Assembly: GCA_020055645.1 (NCBI GenBank)
Contig: CM034546.1
Location: 61,504,001-61,568,000, forward strand
Direction of reading: 5' to 3'
Length of the DNA stretch: 64,000 bases
Source of the DNA: Tomocerus qinae
Taxonomy: Eukaryota > Arthropoda > Collembola > Entomobryomorpha > Tomoceridae
Notes under the pieces: generated by a model
The model's input: only the letters and a program-made list of their open reading frames with translations
What the model was told of the DNA's origin: nothing
Databases searched by the model: none
Shown: piece after piece, positions 22,310-32,745 of the stretch
Position numbering within the stretch: the first letter of the stretch is position 1
How the letters are laid out: each line of letters opens with the position of its first letter
Made by a program: the position numbers and the translations under genes

Positions 22310-24560
22310 TTCTATAATTTAATTATTGCAACCACTTCATTTCCATGAACATAAAATGTGGACACCTTAATTAAACGTAAATTATTTTTCTTGTATCATT
22401 AGGACAAAAAGTAGTCACTTGTATCTCTATATAATTATTTAGCCTTACTAATTTTAGATTAATTTTACCTATCGACACTGTATAACAGATTTGGGTATAC
22501 AAACACTGCACTGTTTACAAATATGGGTTGTAATTAAATGTTAAATATAATCACCCCCTAATGGAACCCAATTTGATCACTTAAAGAATGGTGCTCAACG
22601 AGTTGCTTAAGAACAGTACACAAAACACAAACCAAGGTAAATGTTTTAAATAGGGTAATTATTTATAGATCTATATACTTTTTTGACATCTTTCATTCGT
22701 CCAGACATTTCAACCATGTTGTCTAATAGGACGGTTAAAGGTTGGCATCAGTCCGCACTTTTTGCACGCATTCCCATTAAACCGTCATGCGACACGCACG
22801 GTCACTTTCTCAATTCATTGGTTCCTAGGATTACGGTAATGATTTACCTCAATCATTATCATTTTGTTACGCATTACGCAAAAAATTAAGTTTATTTAAT
22901 TTCTCGTCATACGACTTAATAAAATTGTCTAAACATCAAGCTCGGTCACTATACCATTTTTCCTGATAGACTTCAAAGAGGGGTCCTTGTTAGGCATCTT
23001 TGTCTGGCTAGGCTAACTCAATGTCCCCCATACTATAAGCTGGCTAATTGACAACATGGTGAGAAATCCGTACAGACAAGCACACCTGAATATATATCTA
23101 TGTCTATCTAGAGTGTTCAAAGACTCGCCAGAAAGGCCAGGTGGATAGAATTTGAGGAATCATAACTTAAAAAGTGTAAGAAGGGTTAATTACCATATAA
23201 CCCAGGAAATTTTTCCACAACCTACTTACATAGAAAATTACTGTTCACCAAAATATCTTTATCAAGGCTGATTATATAGATAATAAAAAATTTCTTGATC
23301 TTATAGAGAATCCCACATTCCAAGCAAAGACATAAATGTCTAGGCAAGTAACTACCTAAATGAATGTCTTATCATAAATGAAATTGTGTTTCATTTAATT
23401 AAGGAAGGAAGAGACCAACAGTCAAAATGGTATTCATTCAGTGTAATCGTGAACCAAATCAAGATGAAAATGGCTACTACAAAAAATTCAAAAGGATTAC
23501 CAAGTTTGTTTTATGCTTGGGTTTTTAAATTTATAAAGTTAGTGATATTTTATATTTATAATTTTTCTTGATTATACCATTTGATAGGTACTTCTGCAAA
23601 TCCGAAGAAATGTCATCAGAACGATATTTGCGACATACTTAAAAAAAGTAAGCAACGTCATCAACAAGGATTAATAATTAGAATACCTTTCTAGAGATTA
23701 TAATCAATAATATCTATGCAACTTTAAGATAGGACATTAATGTTTGTTAATAAATGTATTAAAGCCATTTAAACATTCACCTCTACTCTAATTTTGACAA
23801 ATTCTCAAAAAAATTGAAAAATCGACCACCTCTTTATTTTCAAACATTATTTTACCCGGGTTTTCCTAACCGATTTTCATGATGTTGAGTCGGTTAGATT
23901 CGCAAAAAGATTCTCTACAAGATGGTATATAGAGCATTTTGATAACTAGTCTGTGTTGGGCTGTAGCGGAGGGGGGAATTATATAAGTAATGACCCCGTA
24001 CATATGTGTAAATGCGTACTATAATTATACTAACATCATTTATAATTCAAATTTAACTTCCTTTAAAAGGGATAAAAGTGTATACTGTTTTTAATAAAAT
24101 GTTTTACAATTCTACTATCGGTCAATAATTAACCAATATTCATGCCCTACAAGCTAGAAAATACAATTTCCCTGACATTGAATTTGATGTGGAAGGTCTC
24201 CATTACATTATTATTGGAGTATGAATACAGCTGACTTTTTTGCAAATTTTAAATGACATCGATCCTTTGATCAGTTATTATATAGATCGAGTCCTTACTC
24301 AACACCTGATTTCATTCTGGTGAAAACCCAGATGTGCAATATTTATGCCCAAATGTCGTCGTCTGTTGACAATAAAATCTCTGGCCATCACCCGATTTAT
24401 AAAAATGAAATCTCAATGCTATTATTAGAATTTAAAAAATCTTTAAAGAGATAGTTGGTCAGCTACCATGTAACAGATATTTATGCAAAAACCATCACCT
24501 TAACAATAAATGTCTGCAACATCATTCATTGCAAACTGTTTCGTTTTAAGTGTATATTTG
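22310..24560. other. Remaining 3' part of unit 2, no clear gene
   Basis: Sequence shared with unit 3 (41020-42560 and 43820-44150). A short frame at 23590-23646 (TSANPKKCHQNDICDILKK) ends at a GTAAGC donor-like site and could be a stray exon, but it is not conserved in unit 3. Nothing else supportable. Confidence 0.4.
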
Positions 24561-24563
24561 TGC

Positions 24564-24700
24564 CCATGCCCAGCCCATGCTCATGACGAATTTGGATGGG
24601 CACCCATTACCAGCCCATGCCCATGACGAATTTTGATAGGCACAAATGCCTAGCCCATGCTAAAAATTTTGCGCCCATGCACAGCCCGTGCTAGGCAACT
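24564..24700. repeat. GCCCATGC minisatellite
   Basis: Imperfect tandem repeats of GCCCATGCCCAGCCCATGC and two copies of about 50 bp of CATGACGAATTT(T/G)GAT(G/A)GGCAC. They lie immediately 3' of unit 2. Confidence 0.65.
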
Positions 24701-25110
24701 CTCTATTTTATACTCTCCACTGCTCCTGAATATCAGTAGTAGTTTATGTAGTTTATAGATATATACGTTTACAATTCAGAAGGTGCACGTCCCCATTACA
24801 TTTTATCCTCGCCCGAGATGTTTACAACAAAATCGGCACTTGCATGAGTTAAAACTACTCCGGTACATTTTTTAGCCATTGGCGAAGGACACTTGGTAAT
24901 TATTTGTGAATGACATCGTTGGCGTCTGAAGTAGTGACAGTACAGTTTTTATCTACCATATTAGTTTGAACATGGTCTCACCAAAATGCTTTTTAAAATA
25001 GCTTTCTGTGTGAAATAAAATATTAATATCATTCGATGTAGGTGTCTGAATGGGGAAGAATATTCAGCACCTCGTACAGTAAAATTCATTTACTTTGAAG
25101 TTACATCAAT

Positions 25111-25783
25111 TGTCCATTATCTCTCTTCACGGCTACAGTCACATGTGAAGCTCTGGATGAAATAAAAGCAAAAGTTGCTATCTGTGAAAAAGATTTGAAA
25201 ATCCTGTCCATGGTCCCAGACAGGAATAACATTTTTATTGACTTAAGGCCCAGAGCCAATAACTTAAAATGCTTGAAGTTCATCTCCGATAAAATACGAG
25301 AACATGGAAAAAATACAGAAAAAACGATTGTTTTTATGAAGACATCCATTCAATGCACAGAGGCATTTCTCTTCTTTTCAGAAGAGCTAGGAGAAAAAAT
25401 GTACCGATGCCATGACGGAGTGAAAAGGAGCATGATATATTATTTTGGCGCTTCTACAGAAGAAGAAGCAAAATTAGATATATTAAAAAACTTTTAATCG
25501 GTGGATGCCCCAAATAGAGTTGTCATCGCAACAGTAGTGTCTTTTCCACTGGGTCTTGATTTTAGAGCTATGGATAATGTTTTTATATTTGGCCTCAGCG
25601 CGTCCTATTCCCAGTTATGGCAATCAATTGGAAGAGCTGGGAGAGAAAATCAACAGGCCATGGCTATATTGTATCCTACTACACTGTTTGTGCCTCCTGG
25701 TGACTGAGATACCCGATGACGTTTGTATTCGGGAATTTATTCTGAGTGAATTTTATGGGTACATTTATAACACAAACGCAGGA
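25111..25783 (+). pseudogene. RecQ-type DNA helicase fragment, decayed
   Basis: The conceptual reading begins with TATVT and ALDEI, as at the end of the first RecQ helicase lobe. It runs through the second lobe (TIVFMKTS; GASTEEEAKLDILKNF; DAPNRVVIATVV; GLDFRAMDNVFIFGL) to the arginine-finger motif QSIGRAGRENQQAMA. A zinc-domain-like CIREFILSEFYG follows. It is broken by an in-frame TAA at 25495-25497 and by a frame change just after 25700. The DEAH lobe and Walker A region are not present upstream. The Copia element then interrupts it: CAGGA at 25779-25783 is repeated at 32283-32287, after which the frame soon stops. This is a dead fragment, possibly of a transposon-carried or dispersed helicase gene. 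Confidence 0.75.
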
Positions 25784-26224
25784 TGTTATGTAAACGGATT
25801 CAGTTAGTGAGACAAGTTTTGTATTTAGTTGTTACTGTAAAGTAACTTTTATTGAACAGAGAGAGAATGAAGTTTCCAGCTCAAACAGTTGAATAATACT
25901 CAGTACTTTTACATTATTGTCCATGGTATTTAAATACTATGCTTACATAGACAGATGTGAGAGACCCTTAATGGTTACAATAGGTATCTCTATAAAGCAA
26001 GGGACATGGGACGATGTAACAGTTGTACCCATATGCTTTCATGCTTCATTTAGACTTAATTGAGCTACAAAATCATAAAAACTAATAGTTACTACATTAA
26101 GAAGGGCCAAACGTTAAGTACTTGGACCCTTAAAATCTAATGTTCAGCTTAAATGTACAAACCAATTGTGTGAACATTTGCTACTTTACTTTCTCATGCA
26201 TTTATTTAGGTTAGTATTCTAACA
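25784..26224 (-). repeat. 3' LTR of the Copia element
   Basis: 441 bp, starting TGTTATG and ending TCTAACA on the + strand. It matches 31842-32282 base for base by eye. The 5-bp CAGGA duplication lies immediately outside at 25779-25783. Confidence 0.95.
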
Positions 26225-26240
26225 CTATCCCTTAATCTAA
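26225..26240 (-). other. Polypurine tract
   Basis: Read on the minus strand, ATTAAGGGATAG directly precedes the 3' LTR start TGTTAG. This is the expected place for the plus-strand primer. It is a short, interrupted purine run. Confidence 0.55.
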
Positions 26241-26251
26241 ATACATTTTCT

Positions 26252-27803
26252 TTAGGCATCATCTATTTCGATGGTTTTAGGGGCTGTAAATTTTACAGCA
26301 GGCTCGACAGTTTTCTTCCGTTTCCAAATGATAATCATAACAACAACCAGAATTATTATAATAAGAGACAAAAAAATGATTCCACCAATCAACAAATTTA
26401 AAAACATAAATGTAGTATTATATGAATCATGATTTTTCTTAGTTGAATCCAACATTTTTATATCTTCCTTAATTTCGTCCATGTGTATCTTTGGCTGTAA
26501 TAGCCAATTAGCTTTCATCGTGAATAAAGGGTTGACCTCCTGGATATGGCTAATTTGAAATTCGCCGGCCTTGTAGAAATGGTCATTGATTGTGAAAGCT
26601 GCTGTAATTGGCAGTGTAAAGACATCAAGTGGGCAGGCCTGTTCTCTTTTTCCAATTGTAATATTATTGCCGTGGCAATAAATATAATTCTGAAAGTTGA
26701 AGTTTTTACTTGAACGAAATCCATCGCGTCCTTTGTATGTCTCGGATGACATTTTCCCAACGAATAATACCTCGAGACGTTTGGGTAGGTCATGCTATGG
26801 TCACAATCCTGTGAAGGAGACAAAATCAAATCAGAGTATTTAACATTAACTGCATACACACAACTGTGTAATTCACTCATGATCACGTTTCGGGGTCCAG
26901 AAAACGAGATAACGCAAGTCTGGTTCTCAGTTTGGTGTATCAGGTCAAAAGGGTCAGCCTCCAGAAGGTGCAGAGTATCATTTATAAGTGGAGTAACAAA
27001 ATCAAAGTACAGTTTAGATTTGTCATAAGATATTCGACATTTCTTTGCTCTGCCAAGCCGAATTGGACAAGACTCTTTACATGGCAAGGAGAAGCCAAGA
27101 TAGTCAAACAATGGAGCATATAACTTTCGTTCTTCCCAATTTCGCTTCGCTTCTTTAAGTATTTGTTTGGCAGTCAGCATTCTTGATGTTATGTATGAAA
27201 TTGCGTAAATAGATGCGCTCAGCTTTGCTTTCATTTGTGTATAGTCATCTTCATGTGCCTTAGTTTCTATCCGCAAAAGTTTTACATTATGTTGTAGAAC
27301 TTTAATTGCTTCTTTCGCCAATTCCATATTTTTCGAAAGACTCTCTAGTTCACTTTCCATCTCACTCATCTTCGTTTCAACAGTTGCTATTTTTCCTGCT
27401 GCGACACTGGCTGTCACCTGTGCTGAGATTCCAAGTCCAACTGGAACAACTATGGACATGATTAGTATTCCCATTAATATTCCAAAAACAAATCTCTTAG
27501 AGCGTGAATGGACTTCTGTGAAGCTGCCTTTAGGGCACATAATTTCCAGTTCCTTCATAAAATATTCATCATACAGTTCGTTGCATTTGTTTTCGTATCG
27601 ATGAGAAGATCCTCATGAATTGTCTCATTCGTCAAAATGTCGCAAGGGCTTTTCAAATGAATCATTAAATAGTACTCATTGTAACCTACAGTTATAGGTA
27701 TGTTACTTGGCCTCCAGAGTACTGGTTGGTTTACGGTTGGGTTTGCAGTAATTGGAGATAGAAGTCCCAGCAATAGTAGCATAGTAATGAATAACTTGCT
27801 CAT
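26252..27803 (-). CDS. env: Envelope-like class I fusion glycoprotein, frame-broken
   Basis: Starts at the ATG at 27803, in the same frame as the upstream RNaseH and without an intervening stop. Features in order: a signal peptide (MSKLFITMLLLLGLLSPITA); a short N-terminal part with Cys and N-glycosylation sites; a furin-type RSKR; at once a hydrophobic Gly/Ala-rich stretch of fusion-peptide type; a long heptad-rich helix; a Cys-rich middle; a C-terminal membrane span of about 28 residues (around 26325-26410) followed by WKRKK and a 20-residue tail. The frame changes at 27555-27558, where a TGA overlaps an ATG, and again near 26755, so this copy cannot be read through as one protein. The layout is that of a class I viral fusion protein. 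The pattern just after the cleavage site is reminiscent of paramyxovirus-type fusion proteins; that is impression only. No phlebovirus-type or baculovirus F hallmark was seen. Confidence 0.8.
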
Positions 27804-28955
27804 TAGTCCACTTATGGTTCCAGTTCCAACACCGATCTTTGAATGGGGATTGATATTCCCGTTTCCTGCACTGAGTCCAAGTTTCTGTGTATCATGCTGA
27901 TGTTTGCCTTTTAGCAGTGGTTTTGTGAGTACATCTGCCTTTTGTTCTTCTTTGGGTACATGGTGTACCTCTATTACATTATTAGTTATTAGTTCTCTGA
28001 CATAGTGGTAACGTACATCTATATGCTTAGTACGTTTATGAAACTCTGGGTTTTTAGCTAGCCGTATAGCGCTTGTATTGTCAACGAACAGCTTGGCTGG
28101 GCCGTCTTGTGGTATCTGCAGCTCCAAAAGATAGGTTTGCAGCCAAACACATTCCCTGGCTGCTGAGGAAAGAGCAACATACTCTGCCTCTGTACTGGAA
28201 CAAGTCACTATAGGTTGCTTATTACTGTTCCAAGTGATCAAACTATCTCCAAGGAAAAAGGCATAACCAGTGGTTGATTTCCTGTCAAGTTTGTTGCCTG
28301 CAAAGTCTGAATCCGAGTAGCCATTCAAACTCAACTCTCCTCCCTTCTTGTAATACAAACCCAAGTTTATTGTTCCTTTTAGGTACATAAGTACCTTTTT
28401 CGCTGCTTCGAGATGATTCTCATCGTATGCACTCATAAATTGGGACAGCTTTGACACTGCATAGGCAATGTCAGGACGGGATAATCTTGTGAGAAACAAT
28501 AAAGCTCCAATGAGCTGTGGATAAGGCAGTCCTTTCTCACACTGCTCAGCAGGAAGCCAATCCTGGTTCGGTTGCATTGGTACAGACTGTACACTGCAAT
28601 CAGTCATCTCAAATCTGTCAAGCAAGGTTTGTACATACGATGCCTGTCCCATATAAATTCCGTCTTCGCTTCGTTTAATTTCGAATCCCACGAAAGAGCT
28701 TAGTTCTCCTTTTGATATTTCAAATGTAGACTCAATTCTCTGTGTAACCATTTTTAGTGCTTCGTTATTTGGGGACACCATTAAAATATCGTCCACATAT
28801 ACCAGTAGGTATACAATGTATGTGTTAACAAATCCAATAAAGACACAAGGGTCGCTTGTTAATACATTAAAATTATTTTCTTTTAAAAATTCAGTTAATC
28901 TCTCGTTCCAGCATCTCGGTGCTTGCTTAAGCCCATAAAGACTCTTGTCCAACAA
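27804..28955 (-). CDS. pol: Copia pol, 3' part: reverse transcriptase and RNaseH
   Basis: From the reverse-transcriptase box SLYGLKQAPRCW through the catalytic YVDD (residues 53-56 of this open stretch) to the RNaseH domain. RNaseH is marked by GYSDSDFAG, the STEAEY box, FVDNTSA and RTKHIDVRYH. Pol homology ends near KPLLKGKHQHDTQKLGL, but the frame runs on for about 24 codons directly into the env start codon at 27803. It is separated from the 5' pol part by a single frame change near 28966: the alternative frame reads FIENPNLVCLLDKS across the gap. Confidence 0.93.
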
Positions 28956-28965
28956 GCAAACTAAG

Positions 28966-30927
28966 TTAGGATTTTCTATAAACTCCGTCAGGCTGCTTCA
29001 TATAAATAACTTCTTTAACTTTCCCATGCAGAAAGGCTGTTTTGATGTCCAGTTGTACAATAAAGTAGCCGTATGTAGCTGCTATGCATATCAGAATCCT
29101 TATGCTTTCGTATCGGCCAACAGAGGAGAATGTGGCATAATAATCAATTCCATGTACTTGCTTGTAACCTTTTATAACCAAACGGGACTTAAATCTTGAA
29201 ATTGAGCCATCTGGGTTTGTTTTTACTCTGTATACCCAACGGTTGTCAAGTACTTGCTTGTCTGTTGGGTAAGGGACCAAAGTCCAAGTTTTATTTAATT
29301 TATGGCTATGTAATTCATCCACCATGGATTCCATCCATTCCTTGGCATTGGGTGACATAATTGCTTCATCAAACGTTGCTGGCTCTATTATTTTTGTATG
29401 AAATCCAACTTGAAGTCTGTCTATTGGCTTTAGTTTGGACCTATCCCTTAAAGTAGGCCCTGGCTTTATGTAGGATTCTATCTCCTCTTCGTCTCCCACA
29501 GGTTCACTTAACTCTTTTCTACTCTGCTCAAAGCTGTTCGCTTCCTCAAGAGAAATTTCACCTTGTACTACTTCTTTGAAAGTTACATTACGAGCAATTG
29601 TTACTGTTTTATTAAGAGCATTGTATATTCTGTAGCTTTCTCCATCATATCCAACCATATAACTCTGTTCAGCAGTATCATTCCACACTTTTCGTTTGTT
29701 TTGTGGTATGTGTGCAAAGGCTAGGCATCCAAAAATACGCAAATGTCCCATTTCTGGTTTTCTTTTTAAAATAGCCTCAAATGCTGTTATTTCTGGACTC
29801 TGTGTATCCAGAATTCGGTTCTTTATGTAAACTGCTGTGGCCATTGCTTCAGCCCACAAATATTCTGGCAGTTTTGACTGCAGTAGCATACAGCGAGCCG
29901 ATTCTTTCAAAGTTCTCATTTCCCGTTCTATCTTCCCATTCGATTCAGGGCTGTATGGGGCCGTGGTCTCATGTACAATACCCATTTTCTGAAAGAATGT
30001 CTGAACTGTCTTATTAACCATTTCAGTTCCATTGTCACTTCTAAAAACTTTAAGTCTTGATCCTGTCTGGTTTTCCATAAAGTAAACATACTCTTCAATA
30101 CAGGCAGGGACTTGTGTCTTTTTCGTGATAAAGAATACCATACGAAATCCTGTCGAATCATCTTTCATTAGGAAGAAATAATCAGCTCCTCCAATAGAAG
30201 TAACAGGCATTTTCCCAGATAGGTCTGCGTGAACCATTTCCCCTGGCTTAGTATTTCTCTTAGTTTCCACTGTGTGGTAAGGCTTTCTAGCTTGTTTTCC
30301 CAATTGACAAGTGCTACATTCAATGGACTGTTCTCCAAAATTCTCATAAAATCCTTTCACTGCATTTTTCTTGGCCGTGTCATTAATGAACCTTATATTG
30401 ATGTGACCCATTCGCTCATGCCAGAGTCTTGCATTAGAGCTCAAGCATATTGCATTTGCTTTGTTCGGTACAATGGGTTTAAACTTCATAATATACATAT
30501 TATCTCTCATTACAGCTACTGGCCCTTCTAATCCATTTCTATCAATGTATTTTGCCACTCCCGCTGCTCTTATTATGGTATATCCCTTTTTATCCATAAT
30601 AACTTCTGAAAAGAGATTGGCTGCTCCCTCAATATGCAGTACCTCATTCATTGTGCATTCTATCCATTTATTGTTCATGAATGCCAATACTGAAACAGTT
30701 CCTATTCCTTGGGCTTCCACTGCGTTTCCGTCAGTAAGGTATACTGACACTCGGGTCTCAAACTCTTTGTATGAAATAAAGAAGGATTTTTTACCGCATA
30801 TATGTTGGCTTGCACCGGAATCTGAAATCCATACATCATTACCATGATTTGGATTGCTCATGAAGGCTGCAATTGTCTTTCTTTTATCCTCCTCACTTTC
30901 GTTGGGTGTGTATTGCGGGCTGGGCAT
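28966..30927 (-). CDS. pol: Copia pol, 5' part: protease, integrase, start of reverse transcriptase
   Basis: 653 codons. The aspartic protease active site DSGAS is at residues 36-40. The integrase zinc-binding HHCC is at H170, H175, C204 and C207. The integrase catalytic triad is D235 (HADLSG), D298 (RSDNGTE) and E334 (KIERE). The reverse-transcriptase N-terminal part (KEWMESMVDEL, LDNRWVYRVK, QLDIKTAFLHG) runs to the frame change at the end. The ATG at 30927 overlaps the last Cys codon of the gag zinc knuckle in another frame. The natural route into pol may therefore be a -1 frame change and not a new start. Confidence 0.93.
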   Translation of the reverse strand: MPSPQYTPNESEEDKRKTIAAFMSNPNHGNDVWISDSGASQHICGKKSFFISYKEFETRVSVYLTDGNAVEAQGIGTVSVLAFMNNKWIECTMNEVLHIEGAANLFSEVIMDKKGYTIIRAAGVAKYIDRNGLEGPVAVMRDNMYIMKFKPIVPNKANAICLSSNARLWHERMGHINIRFINDTAKKNAVKGFYENFGEQSIECSTCQLGKQARKPYHTVETKRNTKPGEMVHADLSGKMPVTSIGGADYFFLMKDDSTGFRMVFFITKKTQVPACIEEYVYFMENQTGSRLKVFRSDNGTEMVNKTVQTFFQKMGIVHETTAPYSPESNGKIEREMRTLKESARCMLLQSKLPEYLWAEAMATAVYIKNRILDTQSPEITAFEAILKRKPEMGHLRIFGCLAFAHIPQNKRKVWNDTAEQSYMVGYDGESYRIYNALNKTVTIARNVTFKEVVQGEISLEEANSFEQSRKELSEPVGDEEEIESYIKPGPTLRDRSKLKPIDRLQVGFHTKIIEPATFDEAIMSPNAKEWMESMVDELHSHKLNKTWTLVPYPTDKQVLDNRWVYRVKTNPDGSISRFKSRLVIKGYKQVHGIDYYATFSSVGRYESIRILICIAATYGYFIVQLDIKTAFLHGKVKEVIYMKQPDGVYRKS

Positions 30928-31680
30928 TCCTTATCCTTATACCAATGACCAGTCTGTTTGCACCGACTGCATTTGGTCTTTTTCTTTAATTCTTCAATCT
31001 TTCTTTTTCTTGAATTCCTTTTGTCGAGTTTCCTTTTCCTCCTTTTGCCTGAAACGCCTTTACTTGGCTCTGCTCCTCCTCAGTGTTGCTTACTTGTTTC
31101 AGCTCAAGATCCTCTTTCTCAACCTGGCTAACAGTGCGGGCATTGTTTGGGATGCTGCAGGAACACTGTCCCATGCCTTTTTGAAAGCATTATGCTTTTC
31201 ATCAGGAAGTGAAGACACTATCTTCATAATTGTGGTATCATCGTCAATAACCACACCCATTTGGTTTAGAGAGATTGACAACCTCTCTATCTCAGTGTAT
31301 GTAGTGACAAGAGTTGTTCCCTCTTTGAACTTATAGTTGAAGAATGAAGCTAACACAAACTGTTTGTTCAACTGACTTGTGTCACTATGAATTGACTTTA
31401 GACGGTCATACACTTGTTTTGATGTAATACAACTGTGGATATGAGTAGCGTTCACTAATGTAAGAGTGGGTACAATGATGGCTTGGGCCTTTATATCAGA
31501 ATCGTCCCATTTATCTTTATCAGCTGCGGCTGCACGAGTGGATGTGCCACTGACAACGTCCCACACTTTTGCAGCTTTAAGAACTAGGGTGATTTGTAAG
31601 TTCCAGAGATCCCAATTATCATTTGCAAGTTTTACAACGTGATTTGTATCAATACGTTGCGAAATACTGACGGTGGCCAT
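30862..31680 (-). CDS. gag: Copia gag, read in three frames
   Basis: Begins MATVSISQRIDTNHVV with the Copia Gag core (DNWDLWNLQITLVLKAAKVWDVV), 193 codons to 31099. The reading continues after a frame change as VEKEDLELKQVSNTEEEQ (to 30986). A second change then leads into the zinc knuckle CSRCKQTGHWYKDKEC (30971-30924), and the frame closes near 30862. The knuckle spacing is C-X2-C-X4-H-X6-C, two residues longer than the usual CCHC. Gag forms the intracellular particle and binds element RNA. Two frame changes inside gag make this copy defective unless they are sequencing indels. Confidence 0.85.
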
Positions 31681-31821
31681 TTTACTTGTCAGAGTTCAAC
31701 AACTTGCTCACTCACAAATACTTCACTCTTTTCCACACAAAAAACTGACTAAGTATTTACTGATTGGACAAATTCACTAAGTTCAAAAACTTGAATTCTT
31801 TTAACTCACAGATCGAATCCT

Positions 31822-31841
31822 GAATCCCACTTCTGACACCA
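31822..31841 (-). other. Primer-binding site for a tRNA
   Basis: Directly inside the 5' LTR the + strand reads AATCCCACTTCTGACACCA, ending in CCA at the LTR boundary. This is identical to a tRNA 3' end including CCA. From memory it fits a leucine tRNA. The minus strand, read as element sense, is the complement that pairs with the primer. Nineteen bases at this exact location make the assignment firm in kind, less so in isoacceptor. Confidence 0.85.
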
Positions 31842-32282
31842 TGTTATGTAAACGGATTCAGTTAGTGAGACAAGTTTTGTATTTAGTTGTTACTGTAAAG
31901 TAACTTTTATTGAACAGAGAGAGAATGAAGTTTCCAGCTCAAACAGTTGAATAATACTCAGTACTTTTACATTATTGTCCATGGTATTTAAATACTATGC
32001 TTACATAGACAGATGTGAGAGACCCTTAATGGTTACAATAGGTATCTCTATAAAGCAAGGGACATGGGACGATGTAACAGTTGTACCCATATGCTTTCAT
32101 GCTTCATTTAGACTTAATTGAGCTACAAAATCATAAAAACTAATAGTTACTACATTAAGAAGGGCCAAACGTTAAGTACTTGGACCCTTAAAATCTAATG
32201 TTCAGCTTAAATGTACAAACCAATTGTGTGAACATTTGCTACTTTACTTTCTCATGCATTTATTTAGGTTAGTATTCTAACA
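31842..32282 (-). repeat. 5' LTR of the Copia element
   Basis: 441 bp, identical to 25784-26224. Followed on the + strand by the CAGGA target duplication (32283-32287). As the 5' LTR of a minus-strand element it should carry the element promoter. No clear TATA box was singled out. Confidence 0.95.
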
Positions 32283-32287
32283 CAGGA

Positions 32288-32740
32288 ACCTAAAATTAAT
32301 TGCTGTTCTTTCTGTTCTAGAAATGGTATTATGAAGAAATGATACTTTTCATTTCCCTGGTATTATTATTATTAATAATAATAATAATTCAACTATTGCA
32401 TTAGAGTCAAGTCTCTGTTTGCATAGGTACACACAACGCAAGGCACCCTCACTATACGTGTGTTTATATAATCTGCATTTTTAACTACACTATGTCATTT
32501 TTTGTCTTAATAAATCTAATTTAATGATGTTAAAAACAATTAACAATGGAAAATTAACGCATCATTTTCATAAAAGAATACAATTTCGTGTTGTTTATGG
32601 TTGCAATAAAAGTAAACTTTTTTAAGCGCCAGTTTATCCTGCTCTTCCGCAAATACAACACCAGTGTCATCTTAAAATACAATTAACATAGATCAAAAAG
32701 TTTTATTAGCGTAACAAGAAAATAATTTTTAATTAGGAAC
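32288..32740. other. Intergenic sequence, continuation of the helicase fragment site
   Basis: After the target duplication the helicase reading frame meets a stop within a few bases (ACC TAA). The rest is AT-rich with no recognised gene. Confidence 0.4.
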
Positions 32741-32745
32741 AAGAA

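Larger units (their letters stand above)
15936..24560 (+). repeat. Tandem segmental-duplication unit 2
   Basis: Direct copy of unit 1. Compared with unit 1 it lacks about 870 bp of upstream flank (the join is at about 17745) and carries its own insertion at 17098-17307. The 3' flank, including the foldback at 22127-22301 and the block to about 24560, matches unit 3 rather than unit 1 or 4. Confidence 0.8.
25784..32282 (-). mobile_element. Ty1/Copia LTR retrotransposon with envelope-like gene
   Basis: A complete 6499-bp element on the minus strand. Both LTRs are 441 bp (TGTTA...TAACA) and identical by direct reading. The target duplication CAGGA is at 25779-25783 and 32283-32287. A tRNA primer site abuts the 5' LTR and a purine tract abuts the 3' LTR. 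The internal order is gag, protease, integrase, reverse transcriptase, RNaseH, env. Integrase before reverse transcriptase is diagnostic of the Copia order, unlike Gypsy/Errantivirus. Identical LTRs mean recent insertion. Even so, gag, reverse transcriptase and env each contain frame changes, so the copy is non-autonomous or the assembly has small indel errors. Confidence 0.95.

Noticed and set aside
23590-23646. Possible extra exon TSANPKKCHQNDICDILKK with a donor-like GTAAGC
   Set aside because: The equivalent place in unit 3 (about 42170) is deleted and not open. Too short to support alone.
26252-27803. Errantivirus (Gypsy) or BEL env assignment
   Set aside because: Integrase precedes reverse transcriptase in the same element and one pair of LTRs encloses everything, which is the Copia order. 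Env also lacks features I would expect of a phlebovirus-type glycoprotein.
28945-31336. Open frames on the + strand through the Copia element
   Set aside because: They are antisense shadows of pol and gag, with no recognisable product.
31822-31841. Possible tRNA gene end (CACTTCTGACACCA)
   Set aside because: Only the 3' end is present, with an encoded CCA directly at the LTR border. It is the retrotransposon primer-binding site, not a tRNA gene. I saw no full tRNA cloverleaf in the window.
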